Assembly: GCA_937891325.1 (NCBI GenBank)
Contig: CALAFU010000186.1
Location: 1 to 6,173, forward strand
From: an uncultured Candidatus Melainabacteria bacterium
Lineage (GTDB): Bacteria; Cyanobacteriota; Vampirovibrionia; Gastranaerophilales; Gastranaerophilaceae
Reading direction: 5' to 3'
Length of the DNA: 6,173 nucleotides
In this document: positions 1-5,699 of the stretch, in pieces
Layout: every line of letters starts with the position of its first letter
Numbering within the stretch: position 1 is the first letter of the stretch
Position numbers and translations under genes: made by a program
The notes under the pieces: model-generated
Told to the model about the DNA's origin: nothing
What the model saw: the letters and a program-made list of their open reading frames with translations, nothing else
The model's database searches: none

Positions 1-251
1 ATTGCCAAAATTGGCACAGCCAAAAACAAATATACGAAGGTATTAAACATAACCTTGTAGAATAAAGCTGAATGTAATAACATTTTGTAGTTTTTAAGTC
101 CAATATAAGCAGGTGAATAAATGTCGTGAGTATAATCAAGAAAACTCAAATATATCGTTTGAAAAAACGGTATAAAGAAAAATACAAGCAACACGATTCC
201 TGCTGGTAACAAAAATAAGTATGGAGCGTATTTTTTATAATATTGAAACAT
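1..251 (-). CDS. Carbohydrate ABC transporter permease, N-terminal part (cut by window edge)
   Basis: This is the first 83 codons of an inner-membrane permease of the MalF/UgpA type, which with a partner permease, an ATPase and a binding protein imports sugars or related solutes. The visible protein begins MFQYYKKYAPYLFLLP. It has a basic cytoplasmic start, a first membrane helix at about residues 11-37 (FLLPAGIVLLVFFFIP, then a TIYLSF end), an extracytoplasmic loop with the family's IGLKNYKMLL motif (about 50-59; family pattern G-L-x-N-[FY]-x-x-L), then F-x-x-x-x-x-NT leading into a second helix (about 66-83). Position and motifs match the family N-terminus; the EAA loop and remaining helices lie beyond base 1. 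The ATG at 249-251 is chosen because the frame reaches a stop at 279-281 with no other start between. No Shine-Dalgarno is visible. Substrate cannot be told from this part. Confidence 0.85.
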   Translation of the reverse strand, partial: MFQYYKKYAPYLFLLPAGIVLLVFFFIPFFQTIYLSFLDYTHDIYSPAYIGLKNYKMLLHSALFYKVMFNTFVYLFLAVPILA

Positions 252-257
252 ACATAA

Positions 258-287
258 ATTATATGCTGATACCCCATGCTAAAGCAA
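258..287 (-). promoter_or_regulatory. Candidate promoter of the ABC permease gene
   Basis: On the minus strand there is a perfect TATAAT (263-258) with a weak -35 candidate TTGCTT (287-282) at 18-bp spacing. Transcription would start about 7 nt after the -10, around base 251, almost on the ATG itself. The gene follows a strong terminator, so it needs its own promoter. Inferred from consensus only; an AT-rich background makes a chance TATAAT possible. Confidence 0.4.
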
Positions 288-306
288 TAAAGTTAATAAA
301 TATAAC

Positions 307-343
307 AAAAGGCGCGAAACTTTTTCAAAGTTTCGCGCCTTTT
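307..343 (-). terminator. Rho-independent terminator after the 667-aa repeat protein gene
   Basis: A perfect 17-bp inverted repeat (307-323 paired with 327-343) with a TTC loop has a GC core GGCGCG/CGCGCC and A4/T4 outer ends. Read on the minus strand it begins 21 nt past the stop codon at 365 and runs into TTTTGTTATA. Its flanks also allow function in the other direction. It separates the repeat-protein gene from the downstream permease gene on the same strand. Confidence 0.9.
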
Positions 344-364
344 GAATCTTATTAATTGCTAGAA

Positions 365-2368
365 TTATTTATTCCAGCCTCTTTTTTGTTTTAATTCAGC
401 TAATTTAGCTTGTTGATCTTCTTTAGACATTGTTGTTGATGTTGTGTCAACATCAACATTGCTAGATGTTGAAGAAGATGATGAAGTTGTATCAACTGAA
501 GAACCACCATCAGTAGCACCTGTTGGCATAAATCCTGATGCAATTGTAGCACCTTGATTAGCTACGGTATTTACAAAGCCTGCAGTTTCAGTGCCCATAC
601 CGATAGAATTTCTAACACTGTCAATATTTAATGATGAAGTTGCACCACCAACTAAGTTTGTAGTAAAGCCAGCCCAATTACCGTCTTTAGCCGCCAAACC
701 TGCTTGAGCAGCGTTTGAAGCAACATTTGTCGCAGTGCTAACTGTTTTTAAAACTTTTGAAGTTTTACCTGCAGCATCAGCTACTTTTTTAGCCGTTTCT
801 TTTGCGATTTTGCCAGCATCTGCAGCTTTTTGCGCAGCTTCAGCACCTTTTTCGATAACTCCATTTGCAGCATCAACGCCTGAAGCAACAGCACTAGCTA
901 AAGATGTACCAAATGTTGCCCAATCACCTTGAGCAGCTGCTACACCTGCTTTACCAACATTTGCGGCAGCAGATAAGCCTTCACCTGTTGTTTTAATTAC
1001 TTGACCTGCAGCTTTTGTTGCTTCACCTGTAGTTTTTGTTACAACACCTGTAACTTTAGTAGTTTGACCACCAACTTCAACAGTAGTACCTGTTACTTCT
1101 AGAGATTTACCTGTAGCTTGTAATGTACCACCACTAGCTTGCAAGCCTGTACCTGCACCTGTTAAAGCTGCACCTGCTGGAGCTGTAAATACGCCAGCTG
1201 TAAGTGGAGCACCTGTTGCTTGTAATGTAGCACCTGTTGTTTGCAATGTTGTACCTGTCAAGTCAACAGATTTACCTGTTACTTTAACGCTTTTGCCTAA
1301 CATTTGAACAGTTTCACCTGTTTGTTCAGTTGTTACGCCAATAACTCTAGTTGTTTCACCAAAAGTAGCCATGCCGTCACCTGTCATTTGAGTAACAGAA
1401 CCAACTTGTGATGCGTAATCGAATGACGTATTCAAAGTAGTTAAGTTTTCATTAGCCGCTTCTGATTCAGCTTCACCTGTTTCTTGAGCTGCTGTTGTTG
1501 CATCAACTGTGGCTTGAATAGTTTCTTGATCTGCAGCCACTTTTGCAGCTAATTCATCAATTTTTCCAGAAATAGATTCAGTTTGGCTCTTATATTTATC
1601 AGCTACTGCTGCAAATGAGTTACCGCCACCTTGAGTAGAATTATCATTTGATACAGCACTTGAGCCAGCACCAGCTTGACCGGCATTATTGCTACCCGCC
1701 ATGATTGCACCACCTGCAGCTCTTGATTGAGCTCTAGCTGGAGATGCAGCTGGTTGGTCATTTTCACCAGCTAAACTTAAGCTAAATGCACTTGCTTTGC
1801 CTGCACCTGTGCCGTCAAATGTTGCAGGAGTATCAGCACCAGCAGCAGTTTCTTCAGCAACGGCTGCGTTAATTGCATCCAATTCGGCACTAAATGCTTC
1901 AATATCGGTATTTGCTGTATCAATTTCTTCAGTTTTTGATTCAACTAATTCATTATTAGTTTCTGCCATATCATCAAGTTCTGCAGTTCTTGCTTGAACA
2001 TCTTCACGACCAGCTTCTAAATCCTCTGCTTGAACAGTTGTATCTTCAATAGTTGGTGCTTCGCCAGATTCAGCTTCGCCATTTGCTTGTAATTCTTCTG
2101 CCATACTTGCCATTTCTTCAGCTGACATATTGTCATCCATACCAGCAGAATAATCTACTTGAGCATCATCTTCAGTTGCTTCACCTTCACGATTTTCATC
2201 TAAACCTTTTGTATCTTGAGTAGAGGCTTTGTCAATATTCTTTTCGCCCACTCTCATTTCGCCTTGAGTTGACTTATCAATTTGACATTTTTTCTTACCA
2301 AATAAACTTGTTCTAACTGTAGCCTTTTTAATTAATGCATCTGTATCATAATTTTGGAAATGTGTCAT
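365..2368 (-). CDS. Unknown 667-aa protein with glycine heptad repeats
   Basis: Not recognised as a known family. The ATG at 2366-2368 is preferred over a GTG 33 nt upstream (2399-2401) because AAGGAG lies 7 nt before the ATG. Domains in order (numbered from this Met): a hydrophilic, basic start (1-30) without a signal peptide; an acidic Glu/Asp/Ala-rich helical or coiled-coil segment (about 70-175); a Gly/Ala/Ser/Asn-rich linker (about 180-250); a second helical segment (about 256-315); about 21 tandem heptapeptides beginning with Gly (323-468); two copies of an A-G-[VL]-A-A-x-x-G-[DN]-W-A-x-F motif (470-490 and 552-572) flanking an Ala/Lys-rich helix; a Ser/Thr-rich low-complexity tail (about 620-648); and a basic C-terminus KQKRGWNK. 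One Cys is present (about residue 28). No transmembrane helix is evident, although the Ala/Gly-rich centre could associate with membranes. It is monocistronic with its own promoter region and strong terminator. A structural, surface or stress-protective role is possible but is speculation. Confidence 0.85.
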   Translation of the reverse strand: MTHFQNYDTDALIKKATVRTSLFGKKKCQIDKSTQGEMRVGEKNIDKASTQDTKGLDENREGEATEDDAQVDYSAGMDDNMSAEEMASMAEELQANGEAESGEAPTIEDTTVQAEDLEAGREDVQARTAELDDMAETNNELVESKTEEIDTANTDIEAFSAELDAINAAVAEETAAGADTPATFDGTGAGKASAFSLSLAGENDQPAASPARAQSRAAGGAIMAGSNNAGQAGAGSSAVSNDNSTQGGGNSFAAVADKYKSQTESISGKIDELAAKVAADQETIQATVDATTAAQETGEAESEAANENLTTLNTSFDYASQVGSVTQMTGDGMATFGETTRVIGVTTEQTGETVQMLGKSVKVTGKSVDLTGTTLQTTGATLQATGAPLTAGVFTAPAGAALTGAGTGLQASGGTLQATGKSLEVTGTTVEVGGQTTKVTGVVTKTTGEATKAAGQVIKTTGEGLSAAANVGKAGVAAAQGDWATFGTSLASAVASGVDAANGVIEKGAEAAQKAADAGKIAKETAKKVADAAGKTSKVLKTVSTATNVASNAAQAGLAAKDGNWAGFTTNLVGGATSSLNIDSVRNSIGMGTETAGFVNTVANQGATIASGFMPTGATDGGSSVDTTSSSSSTSSNVDVDTTSTTMSKEDQQAKLAELKQKRGWNK
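653..961 (-). repeat. Duplicated 21-residue G-[DN]-W-A-x-F motif flanking an Ala/Lys-rich helix
   Basis: Within the 667-aa protein, residues 470-490 (bases 899-961; KAGVAAAQGDWATFGTSL) and 552-572 (bases 653-715; QAGLAAKDGNWAGFTTNL) align without gaps. They share A-G-[VL]-A-A, G-[DN]-W-A-x-F and T-x-L, 82 residues apart. The stretch between is Ala/Lys/Glu-rich and probably helical. This suggests an old internal duplication of a helix-turn unit. The copies are diverged at the DNA level, so they are not a recent expansion. Confidence 0.75.
965..1402 (-). repeat. About 21 tandem Gly-starting heptapeptides (21-bp period)
   Basis: Residues 323-468 of the 667-aa protein divide into units of seven with consensus G-x-[ST]-[LV]-x-[AVT]-T, for example GKSVKVT, GKSVDLT, GTTLQTT, GATLQAT, GGTLQAT, GKSLEVT, GQTTKVT, GQVIKTT. 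One unit (GAPLTA) is six residues long, after which the register resumes to the end. In DNA this appears as ACCTGT (the complement of the Thr-Gly codons ACA GGT) recurring every 21 bases on the plus strand. Units are diverged at synonymous and amino-acid positions, so selection rather than fresh expansion keeps the pattern. Confidence 0.9.
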
Positions 2369-2375
2369 AAGCCTA

Positions 2376-2381
2376 CTCCTT
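2376..2381 (-). promoter_or_regulatory. Strong ribosome binding site deciding the start of the 667-aa protein
   Basis: On the minus strand AAGGAG (2381-2376) is followed by a 7-nt spacer and ATG at 2368. The alternative upstream GTG (2401) has no comparable site, so translation most likely begins at the ATG. Confidence 0.85.
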
Positions 2382-2438
2382 ATATTTTTGTCCTTACACA
2401 CATGGTATTTATCGGTAGAATTAAGTTAAAACTTTAAT

Positions 2439-2450
2439 AAACTTAAGTTT
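2439..2450. repeat. Perfect 12-bp palindrome AAACTTAAGTTT
   Basis: A perfect palindrome sits between the candidate minus-strand -10 box and the start of the 667-aa gene, so it would fall in that gene's 5' untranslated region. It could be an operator, but it is AT-rich and single-copy in the window, so chance is a fair alternative. Confidence 0.35.
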
Positions 2451-2499
2451 TTTGTAACAAATGTTTACAATCAGATAACATATCCATGCGTGTTTGTAT

Positions 2500-2529
2500 A
2501 TTATATATAACGTTTCTAATTGATGAAAA
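2500..2529 (-). promoter_or_regulatory. Candidate promoter of the 667-aa protein gene
   Basis: A TATAAT on the minus strand (2505-2500) has a partial -35 TTTTCA (2529-2524) at 18-bp spacing. The implied start near 2493 gives a 5' untranslated region of about 125 nt holding the palindrome at 2439-2450. Inference from consensus in very AT-rich DNA. Confidence 0.35.
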
Positions 2530-2560
2530 TTGCTATTGTAATACATTTTTTTACATATTT

Positions 2561-2587
2561 ATTACAATTATATTCTTGTGATATAAT
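2561..2587 (+). promoter_or_regulatory. Candidate extended -10 promoter of the lpxI-lpxB-hemW operon
   Basis: TGATATAAT (2579-2587) is a perfect extended -10 (TGn plus TATAAT). The best -35 is a weak ATTACA (2561-2566) at 15 bp, typical of extended -10 promoters that tolerate poor -35 boxes. Transcription would start near 2594, leaving about 23 nt of leader with the site GAGGA (2606-2610) 6 nt before the lpxI ATG at 2617. Confidence 0.6.
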
Positions 2588-2616
2588 TAACGTATTACGA
2601 AGTATGAGGAATTTAA

Positions 2617-3186
2617 ATGTCTATTTTACTTGAACAAAAACAAGCCTTGATTGCTGGTGACGGTCAATTACCTGTAAAAATGGCAGAAAATGCAACTAAA
2701 AATGGTTTAGAAGTTATTTGCATTTCACTTTCAAATGATAATGTTAAAGATTTAAAAAAAGTTTGCTCTAAGGTTTATTCTGTAGGCGCTGGCGAACTTT
2801 TAAAAATAAAAAAGATTTTACAAAATGAACAAATTAAACAACTTACATTCTTAGGTAAGGTTCACAAAGGTTTAATTTTACGTCGTCCTAAATTCGATTC
2901 TATGGCTTTAGAATTGATTAAAAAAGTAAAAAGACTTAATGACGACCAAGTTATGTTGACTGTGGTTGAAGAACTTAACAAAATTGGTGTTACAGTTTTA
3001 GACCAAACAATTTTTATCAAAAATTTAATGATTCCGGCAGGCGTTTTAGGCAAATTAAAACCAACAGAAGACCAAATTGCAGATGTTCAATATGGTTATT
3101 GGTTAGCTAAAGAAATGGGCAAAATCGATGTTGGTCAATCTGTTGTAATCAAAGACAAAATGGTTATGGCGGTTGAAGGAAATTAA
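2617..3186 (+). CDS. lpxI: UDP-2,3-diacylglucosamine pyrophosphatase LpxI, N-terminal portion of a disrupted gene
   Basis: LpxI hydrolyses UDP-2,3-diacylglucosamine to lipid X plus UMP in lipid A synthesis, replacing LpxH in many bacteria. This 189-residue piece carries the family's N-terminal domain: IAGDGQLP (12-19), then LTFLGKVHKGLILRRP (76-91), NDDQ (108-111) and the linker into the catalytic domain with KIDVGQSVVIKDKMVMAVEG (169-188). Family proteins continue with a conserved A-I-E-G-T-D motif, but here a TAA at 3184-3186 falls exactly where that Glu codon is expected. The catalytic C-terminal domain follows in the same frame at 3205-3432. Joined, the gene would be 271 residues, normal for LpxI (about 270-285). 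Start: ATG with GAGGA 6 nt upstream. As written, this fragment alone should be inactive. Family assignment is strong; whether the break is real is open. Confidence 0.9.
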   Translation: MSILLEQKQALIAGDGQLPVKMAENATKNGLEVICISLSNDNVKDLKKVCSKVYSVGAGELLKIKKILQNEQIKQLTFLGKVHKGLILRRPKFDSMALELIKKVKRLNDDQVMLTVVEELNKIGVTVLDQTIFIKNLMIPAGVLGKLKPTEDQIADVQYGYWLAKEMGKIDVGQSVVIKDKMVMAVEGN

Positions 3187-3216
3187 GGGACCGACAGAAG
3201 TATTTTGGGGGGGGGG
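3178..3216 (+). other. lpxI: Lesion in lpxI: in-frame TAA, scrambled codons and a run of ten G
   Basis: The frame reads G-N-stop-G-T-D-R-S-I-L-G-G-G-K where the family has A-I-E-G-T-D-E-[MV]-I-x-R-x-G-K. GTD and I-L are in frame, but the expected E-V appears one base off (GAA GTA at 3197-3202), which implies a paired gain and loss of one A. The tract 3207-3216 is ten G, where an Arg codon followed by Gly codons is expected. Several small errors with zero net length change in under 40 bases suggest poor consensus quality, or a damaged gene, rather than evolution of two genes. Confidence 0.8.
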
Positions 3217-3432
3217 AAAAATGCTAAAAAAGGCGGTTGCGTAATTAAAGTTGCAAAACCAACTCAAGATAAACGTTTCGACATTCCTGCCGTTGGTTTA
3301 AAAACATTGCAAACAATGAAAAAATATAAATTATCTTTATTAGCTGTTGAAGCAAACGAAACAATTATTGTTGAACAAGAAAAAGTTGTTGAATTTGCAG
3401 ATAAAAACAACATCGTAATAATGGCTGTTTAA
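3205..3432 (+). CDS. lpxI: LpxI C-terminal catalytic portion (same frame as the upstream fragment)
   Basis: This 75-residue frame, openable from TTG at 3205, holds the LpxI C-terminal signature KVAKPTQDKRFDIPAVGLKT (fragment residues 15-34; whole-gene residues 211-230), followed by a sandwich ending VEANETIIVEQEKVVEFADKNN. Known LpxI proteins have an essential Asp in this domain (D225 in Caulobacter); Asp218 or Asp222 of the rejoined protein is the likely counterpart. No ribosome binding site suits the TTG, because the upstream bases are lpxI coding sequence, so independent translation is doubtful. It is best read as the 3' end of the interrupted lpxI. Its stop lies 2 nt before lpxB. Confidence 0.85.
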   Translation: MGGGKNAKKGGCVIKVAKPTQDKRFDIPAVGLKTLQTMKKYKLSLLAVEANETIIVEQEKVVEFADKNNIVIMAV

Positions 3433-3434
3433 TT

Positions 3435-4562
3435 ATGAAAAAAATATTTATTATTACAGGCGAATATTCAGGTGACATGCACGCATCTAACGTTGCTCGT
3501 CATCTTTTAGAGATGAATTCAGATATTCAAATTGAGGCTATCGGTGGAGAAAGCCTTAAAGCTATGGGCATAAAACTTTTTGCAGACCACTCAAAAATGA
3601 GCGCAATGGGGTTGTCACCAAAGATTTTATTTGACCACATAAAATTAGGCAAAGACCTTGTAAACTACTTAACCAAAGAATACAAGCCCGACCTAGTTTT
3701 ATTAATAGATTACGGCGCATTCAATTTAAAAATGGCTCGTTTCTTAAAAAAAGCAGGAATTAGAATTAATTATTACATTCCGCCTCAAGTTTGGGCTAGT
3801 CGTAAATACAGAATTAAAGCTATAAAAAAATATGTTGATGAAGTGTTCTGTATTTTTCCATTTGAAAAGGAAATGTATGAGTCTTATGGAATAAAAACAA
3901 CTTATTGCGGTCACCCGCTTATAAGCCAACTTCCTCAACCTGCAAACAGAGATGAATTTTTTGCTAAATATGGTTTAGACCCTAATAAAAAATTAGTTTC
4001 AGTATTTTCAGGTTCTAGAAAATTTGAGCTTAAAAACTTAATGGAAACCTTCATCAAATCAGCAAAAATATTAAAGAAAATGCACCATGATATTCAAATT
4101 GTATTTTCTCAAGCACCAAGCATAAAAGATGAAGTTTTCAAAAAATATTACAAGGATTGTGATTTCAAGGTTATTCAAGGTGACAATCAAGCATTATTAA
4201 GCTGTTCTGATGCTTTAATTTTAGCCTCAGGAACTGTTGCACTTGAAGCATCACTTTACAATACTCCAATGATTATCTCTTACAAAGGACCTATCCTATT
4301 TTGGTTCATTTACTTGCTTGTAAGATGTATCAACAGAGTTTGTTTACCAAATATCATTATGGACAAGGACATTGTTCCTGAAATCCTAGAGCTTCAAGCA
4401 AAACCTGATTTTATTGCTTACAACATTGAAAAATTACTTTACGATGAAGATGCGAGAAACAAGCAAATTGAAGGCTTAAAATCAGTTAGAGAAAAACTTT
4501 CAGACAAAAATTCTTCTTACGAAGTTGCGAAAGAAATTCATCGAGAACTTTTTGAGGAATAA
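3435..4562 (+). CDS. lpxB: Lipid-A-disaccharide synthase LpxB
   Basis: A GT-B fold glycosyltransferase (family GT19) at the inner face of the cytoplasmic membrane that joins lipid X and UDP-2,3-diacylglucosamine into the tetraacyl disaccharide of lipid A. At 375 residues it is close to E. coli LpxB (382). Landmarks: GEYSGDMHASN (9-19; family GExSGD), LLIDYGAFN (89-97) with Asp92 matching the catalytic Asp98 of E. coli, YYIPPQVWASR (113-123), FPFEKEMY (141-148), CGHPL (158-162), FSGSRKFE (191-198) with Arg195 matching Arg201, ASGTVALEASL (264-274) and LPNIIMDKDIVPE (304-316) with Asn306 matching Asn316. Two small departures from the usual motif are seen: Asp-Tyr-Gly-Ala in place of Asp-x-Pro-[DG], and Ser for Pro before GSR. 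It starts 2 nt after the lpxI stop with no clear Shine-Dalgarno, so it probably depends on translational coupling. Confidence 0.96.
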   Translation: MKKIFIITGEYSGDMHASNVARHLLEMNSDIQIEAIGGESLKAMGIKLFADHSKMSAMGLSPKILFDHIKLGKDLVNYLTKEYKPDLVLLIDYGAFNLKMARFLKKAGIRINYYIPPQVWASRKYRIKAIKKYVDEVFCIFPFEKEMYESYGIKTTYCGHPLISQLPQPANRDEFFAKYGLDPNKKLVSVFSGSRKFELKNLMETFIKSAKILKKMHHDIQIVFSQAPSIKDEVFKKYYKDCDFKVIQGDNQALLSCSDALILASGTVALEASLYNTPMIISYKGPILFWFIYLLVRCINRVCLPNIIMDKDIVPEILELQAKPDFIAYNIEKLLYDEDARNKQIEGLKSVREKLSDKNSSYEVAKEIHRELFEE

Positions 4563-4564
4563 AC

Positions 4565-5650
4565 ATGCAACCACCTCAAAATGCCTATATTCACATACCG
4601 TTTTGTAATTCAAAATGCTTTTACTGTGCATTTATATCAACAGTTAATACAAAGCTAGAATTAGGTTATCTTATCGCGTTATTAAAAGAAATTGATACAA
4701 ATTATCAAGGCAACTCCCTTAAAACGCTTTATTTCGGTGGTGGAACACCTTCTATTATGCCATTAGAGCATGTCAAAAAGATTTTTAACAAATTTAATCT
4801 AGAAGATAATGCAGAAATTACATTTGAGCTTAATCCCGAAAATGCAACTTCTGAGTATTTCAAAGGCTTAAAAGAAATAGGCGGAAACCGTTTAAGTATT
4901 GGAATTCAAACCTTTAATGACGAAATTCTAAAACAAATTGGCAGACGTCACACATCAGAACAAGCTAAACTTGCTGTAAACTTAGCTCAAGAGGCTGGTT
5001 TTGATAATATTTCATTAGATTTTATTTATGGTTTACCAAACCAAACCTTAGAAGACTTTGCAAACGATTTAGAAATCGCAAAAAGTCTAAATGTTCAGCA
5101 CTTTTCACTTTACGGTCTAAAGATTGAAGAAAATTCCGTTTTCGGTAAAAAATTACCAAGTAACTTGCCTGATGATGATTTACAGGCAGATATGTACTTA
5201 AAAGCAATAGAGGTTTTGCAAGACTTCAATCATTATGAGATTAGCAATTTTGCCAATGAAGGTTTTGAATCAAAACACAACCTAAATTATTGGAACAACA
5301 ATCAATATTACGGTTTTGGCTGTGGCGCACATGGTTACGAAAACGGCATGCGCTACGCAAACTGTTTTGATATTCATAAATACATGGAAAATCCACTTAC
5401 AAAAGATTTGGGACACTTTGAAACAGAAAAAGAAAAACTTGAAGAAGAAATTTTCTTAGGTTTTAGACGGACATGCGGAATTAATGTCAAAGAAATAAAT
5501 TCAAAATTCAACATTGATTTTGAAGAAAAATATAAAAACACATTAAAAAAATATCTTGAAACAGGACATTTAAAACGCACAAATGACGGTTATGCACTTA
5601 CAAACGAAGGATTTCTTATAAGTACAGTTATTCTAGCAGAATTTATATAA
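4565..5650 (+). CDS. hemW: Radical SAM heme chaperone HemW
   Basis: HemW belongs to the HemN-like radical SAM group; characterised members bind heme and deliver it to target proteins such as respiratory enzymes rather than oxidising coproporphyrinogen. The 361 residues are near the family length (about 375-380). Landmarks: YIHIPFCNSKCFYCAF (8-23) with the [4Fe-4S]-binding Cys14, Cys18 and Cys21; Phe23 stands where true HemN has a fourth Cys, which argues for HemW. Further: YFGGGTPS (56-63), NRLSIGIQTFND (108-119), IGRRH (125-129), SLDFIYGLPNQT (150-161) and YWNNNQYYGFGCGAHGY (242-258). A HemN C-terminal domain covers about 292-361. It is often misannotated as coproporphyrinogen oxidase. It begins 2 nt after lpxB, with a GAGGA site inside the lpxB end (about 4554-4558). 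Last gene of the operon, followed by a terminator. Confidence 0.94.
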   Translation: MQPPQNAYIHIPFCNSKCFYCAFISTVNTKLELGYLIALLKEIDTNYQGNSLKTLYFGGGTPSIMPLEHVKKIFNKFNLEDNAEITFELNPENATSEYFKGLKEIGGNRLSIGIQTFNDEILKQIGRRHTSEQAKLAVNLAQEAGFDNISLDFIYGLPNQTLEDFANDLEIAKSLNVQHFSLYGLKIEENSVFGKKLPSNLPDDDLQADMYLKAIEVLQDFNHYEISNFANEGFESKHNLNYWNNNQYYGFGCGAHGYENGMRYANCFDIHKYMENPLTKDLGHFETEKEKLEEEIFLGFRRTCGINVKEINSKFNIDFEEKYKNTLKKYLETGHLKRTNDGYALTNEGFLISTVILAEFI

Positions 5651-5652
5651 CA

Positions 5653-5680
5653 AAAAAGGTGGCATCAAAACCACCTTTTT
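5653..5680. terminator. Bidirectional Rho-independent terminator between hemW and the convergent 99-aa gene
   Basis: A 10-bp stem AAAAAGGTGG (5653-5662) / CCACCTTTTT (5671-5680) encloses an 8-nt loop. On the plus strand it begins 2 nt after the hemW stop and runs into a T-rich tail. On the minus strand the A run at 5652-5657 supplies the U tract for the gene ending at 5700. It serves both converging transcripts. Confidence 0.9.
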
Positions 5681-5699
5681 ATATTTTTAAAATTTTATA

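Noticed and set aside
965..1402. CRISPR array or DNA-level tandem repeat suggested by ACCTGT every 21 bases
   Set aside because: The period is codon-based (seven residues), there are no conserved 25-40 bp repeats with unique spacers, and units differ in amino acids and codons.
735..1997. Plus-strand open frames opposite the repeat protein
   Set aside because: They are Ala/Ser/Val-rich antisense images of the Ala/Gly/Thr-rich minus-strand gene, without ribosome binding sites or recognisable motifs.
2399..2401. GTG start giving a 678-residue version of the repeat protein
   Set aside because: No ribosome binding site precedes it, whereas AAGGAG lies 7 nt before the ATG at 2368, inside the longer frame.
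3178..3216. Programmed frameshift or stop-codon readthrough joining the lpxI halves
   Set aside because: The halves already share a frame so no shift is needed, no slippery heptamer precedes the TAA, and the multiple mismatches to the family motif are not explained by recoding.
3205..3432. Independent small gene starting at TTG 3205
   Set aside because: Its sequence is the conserved LpxI C-terminus in the same frame as the upstream half, and there is no suitable ribosome binding site.
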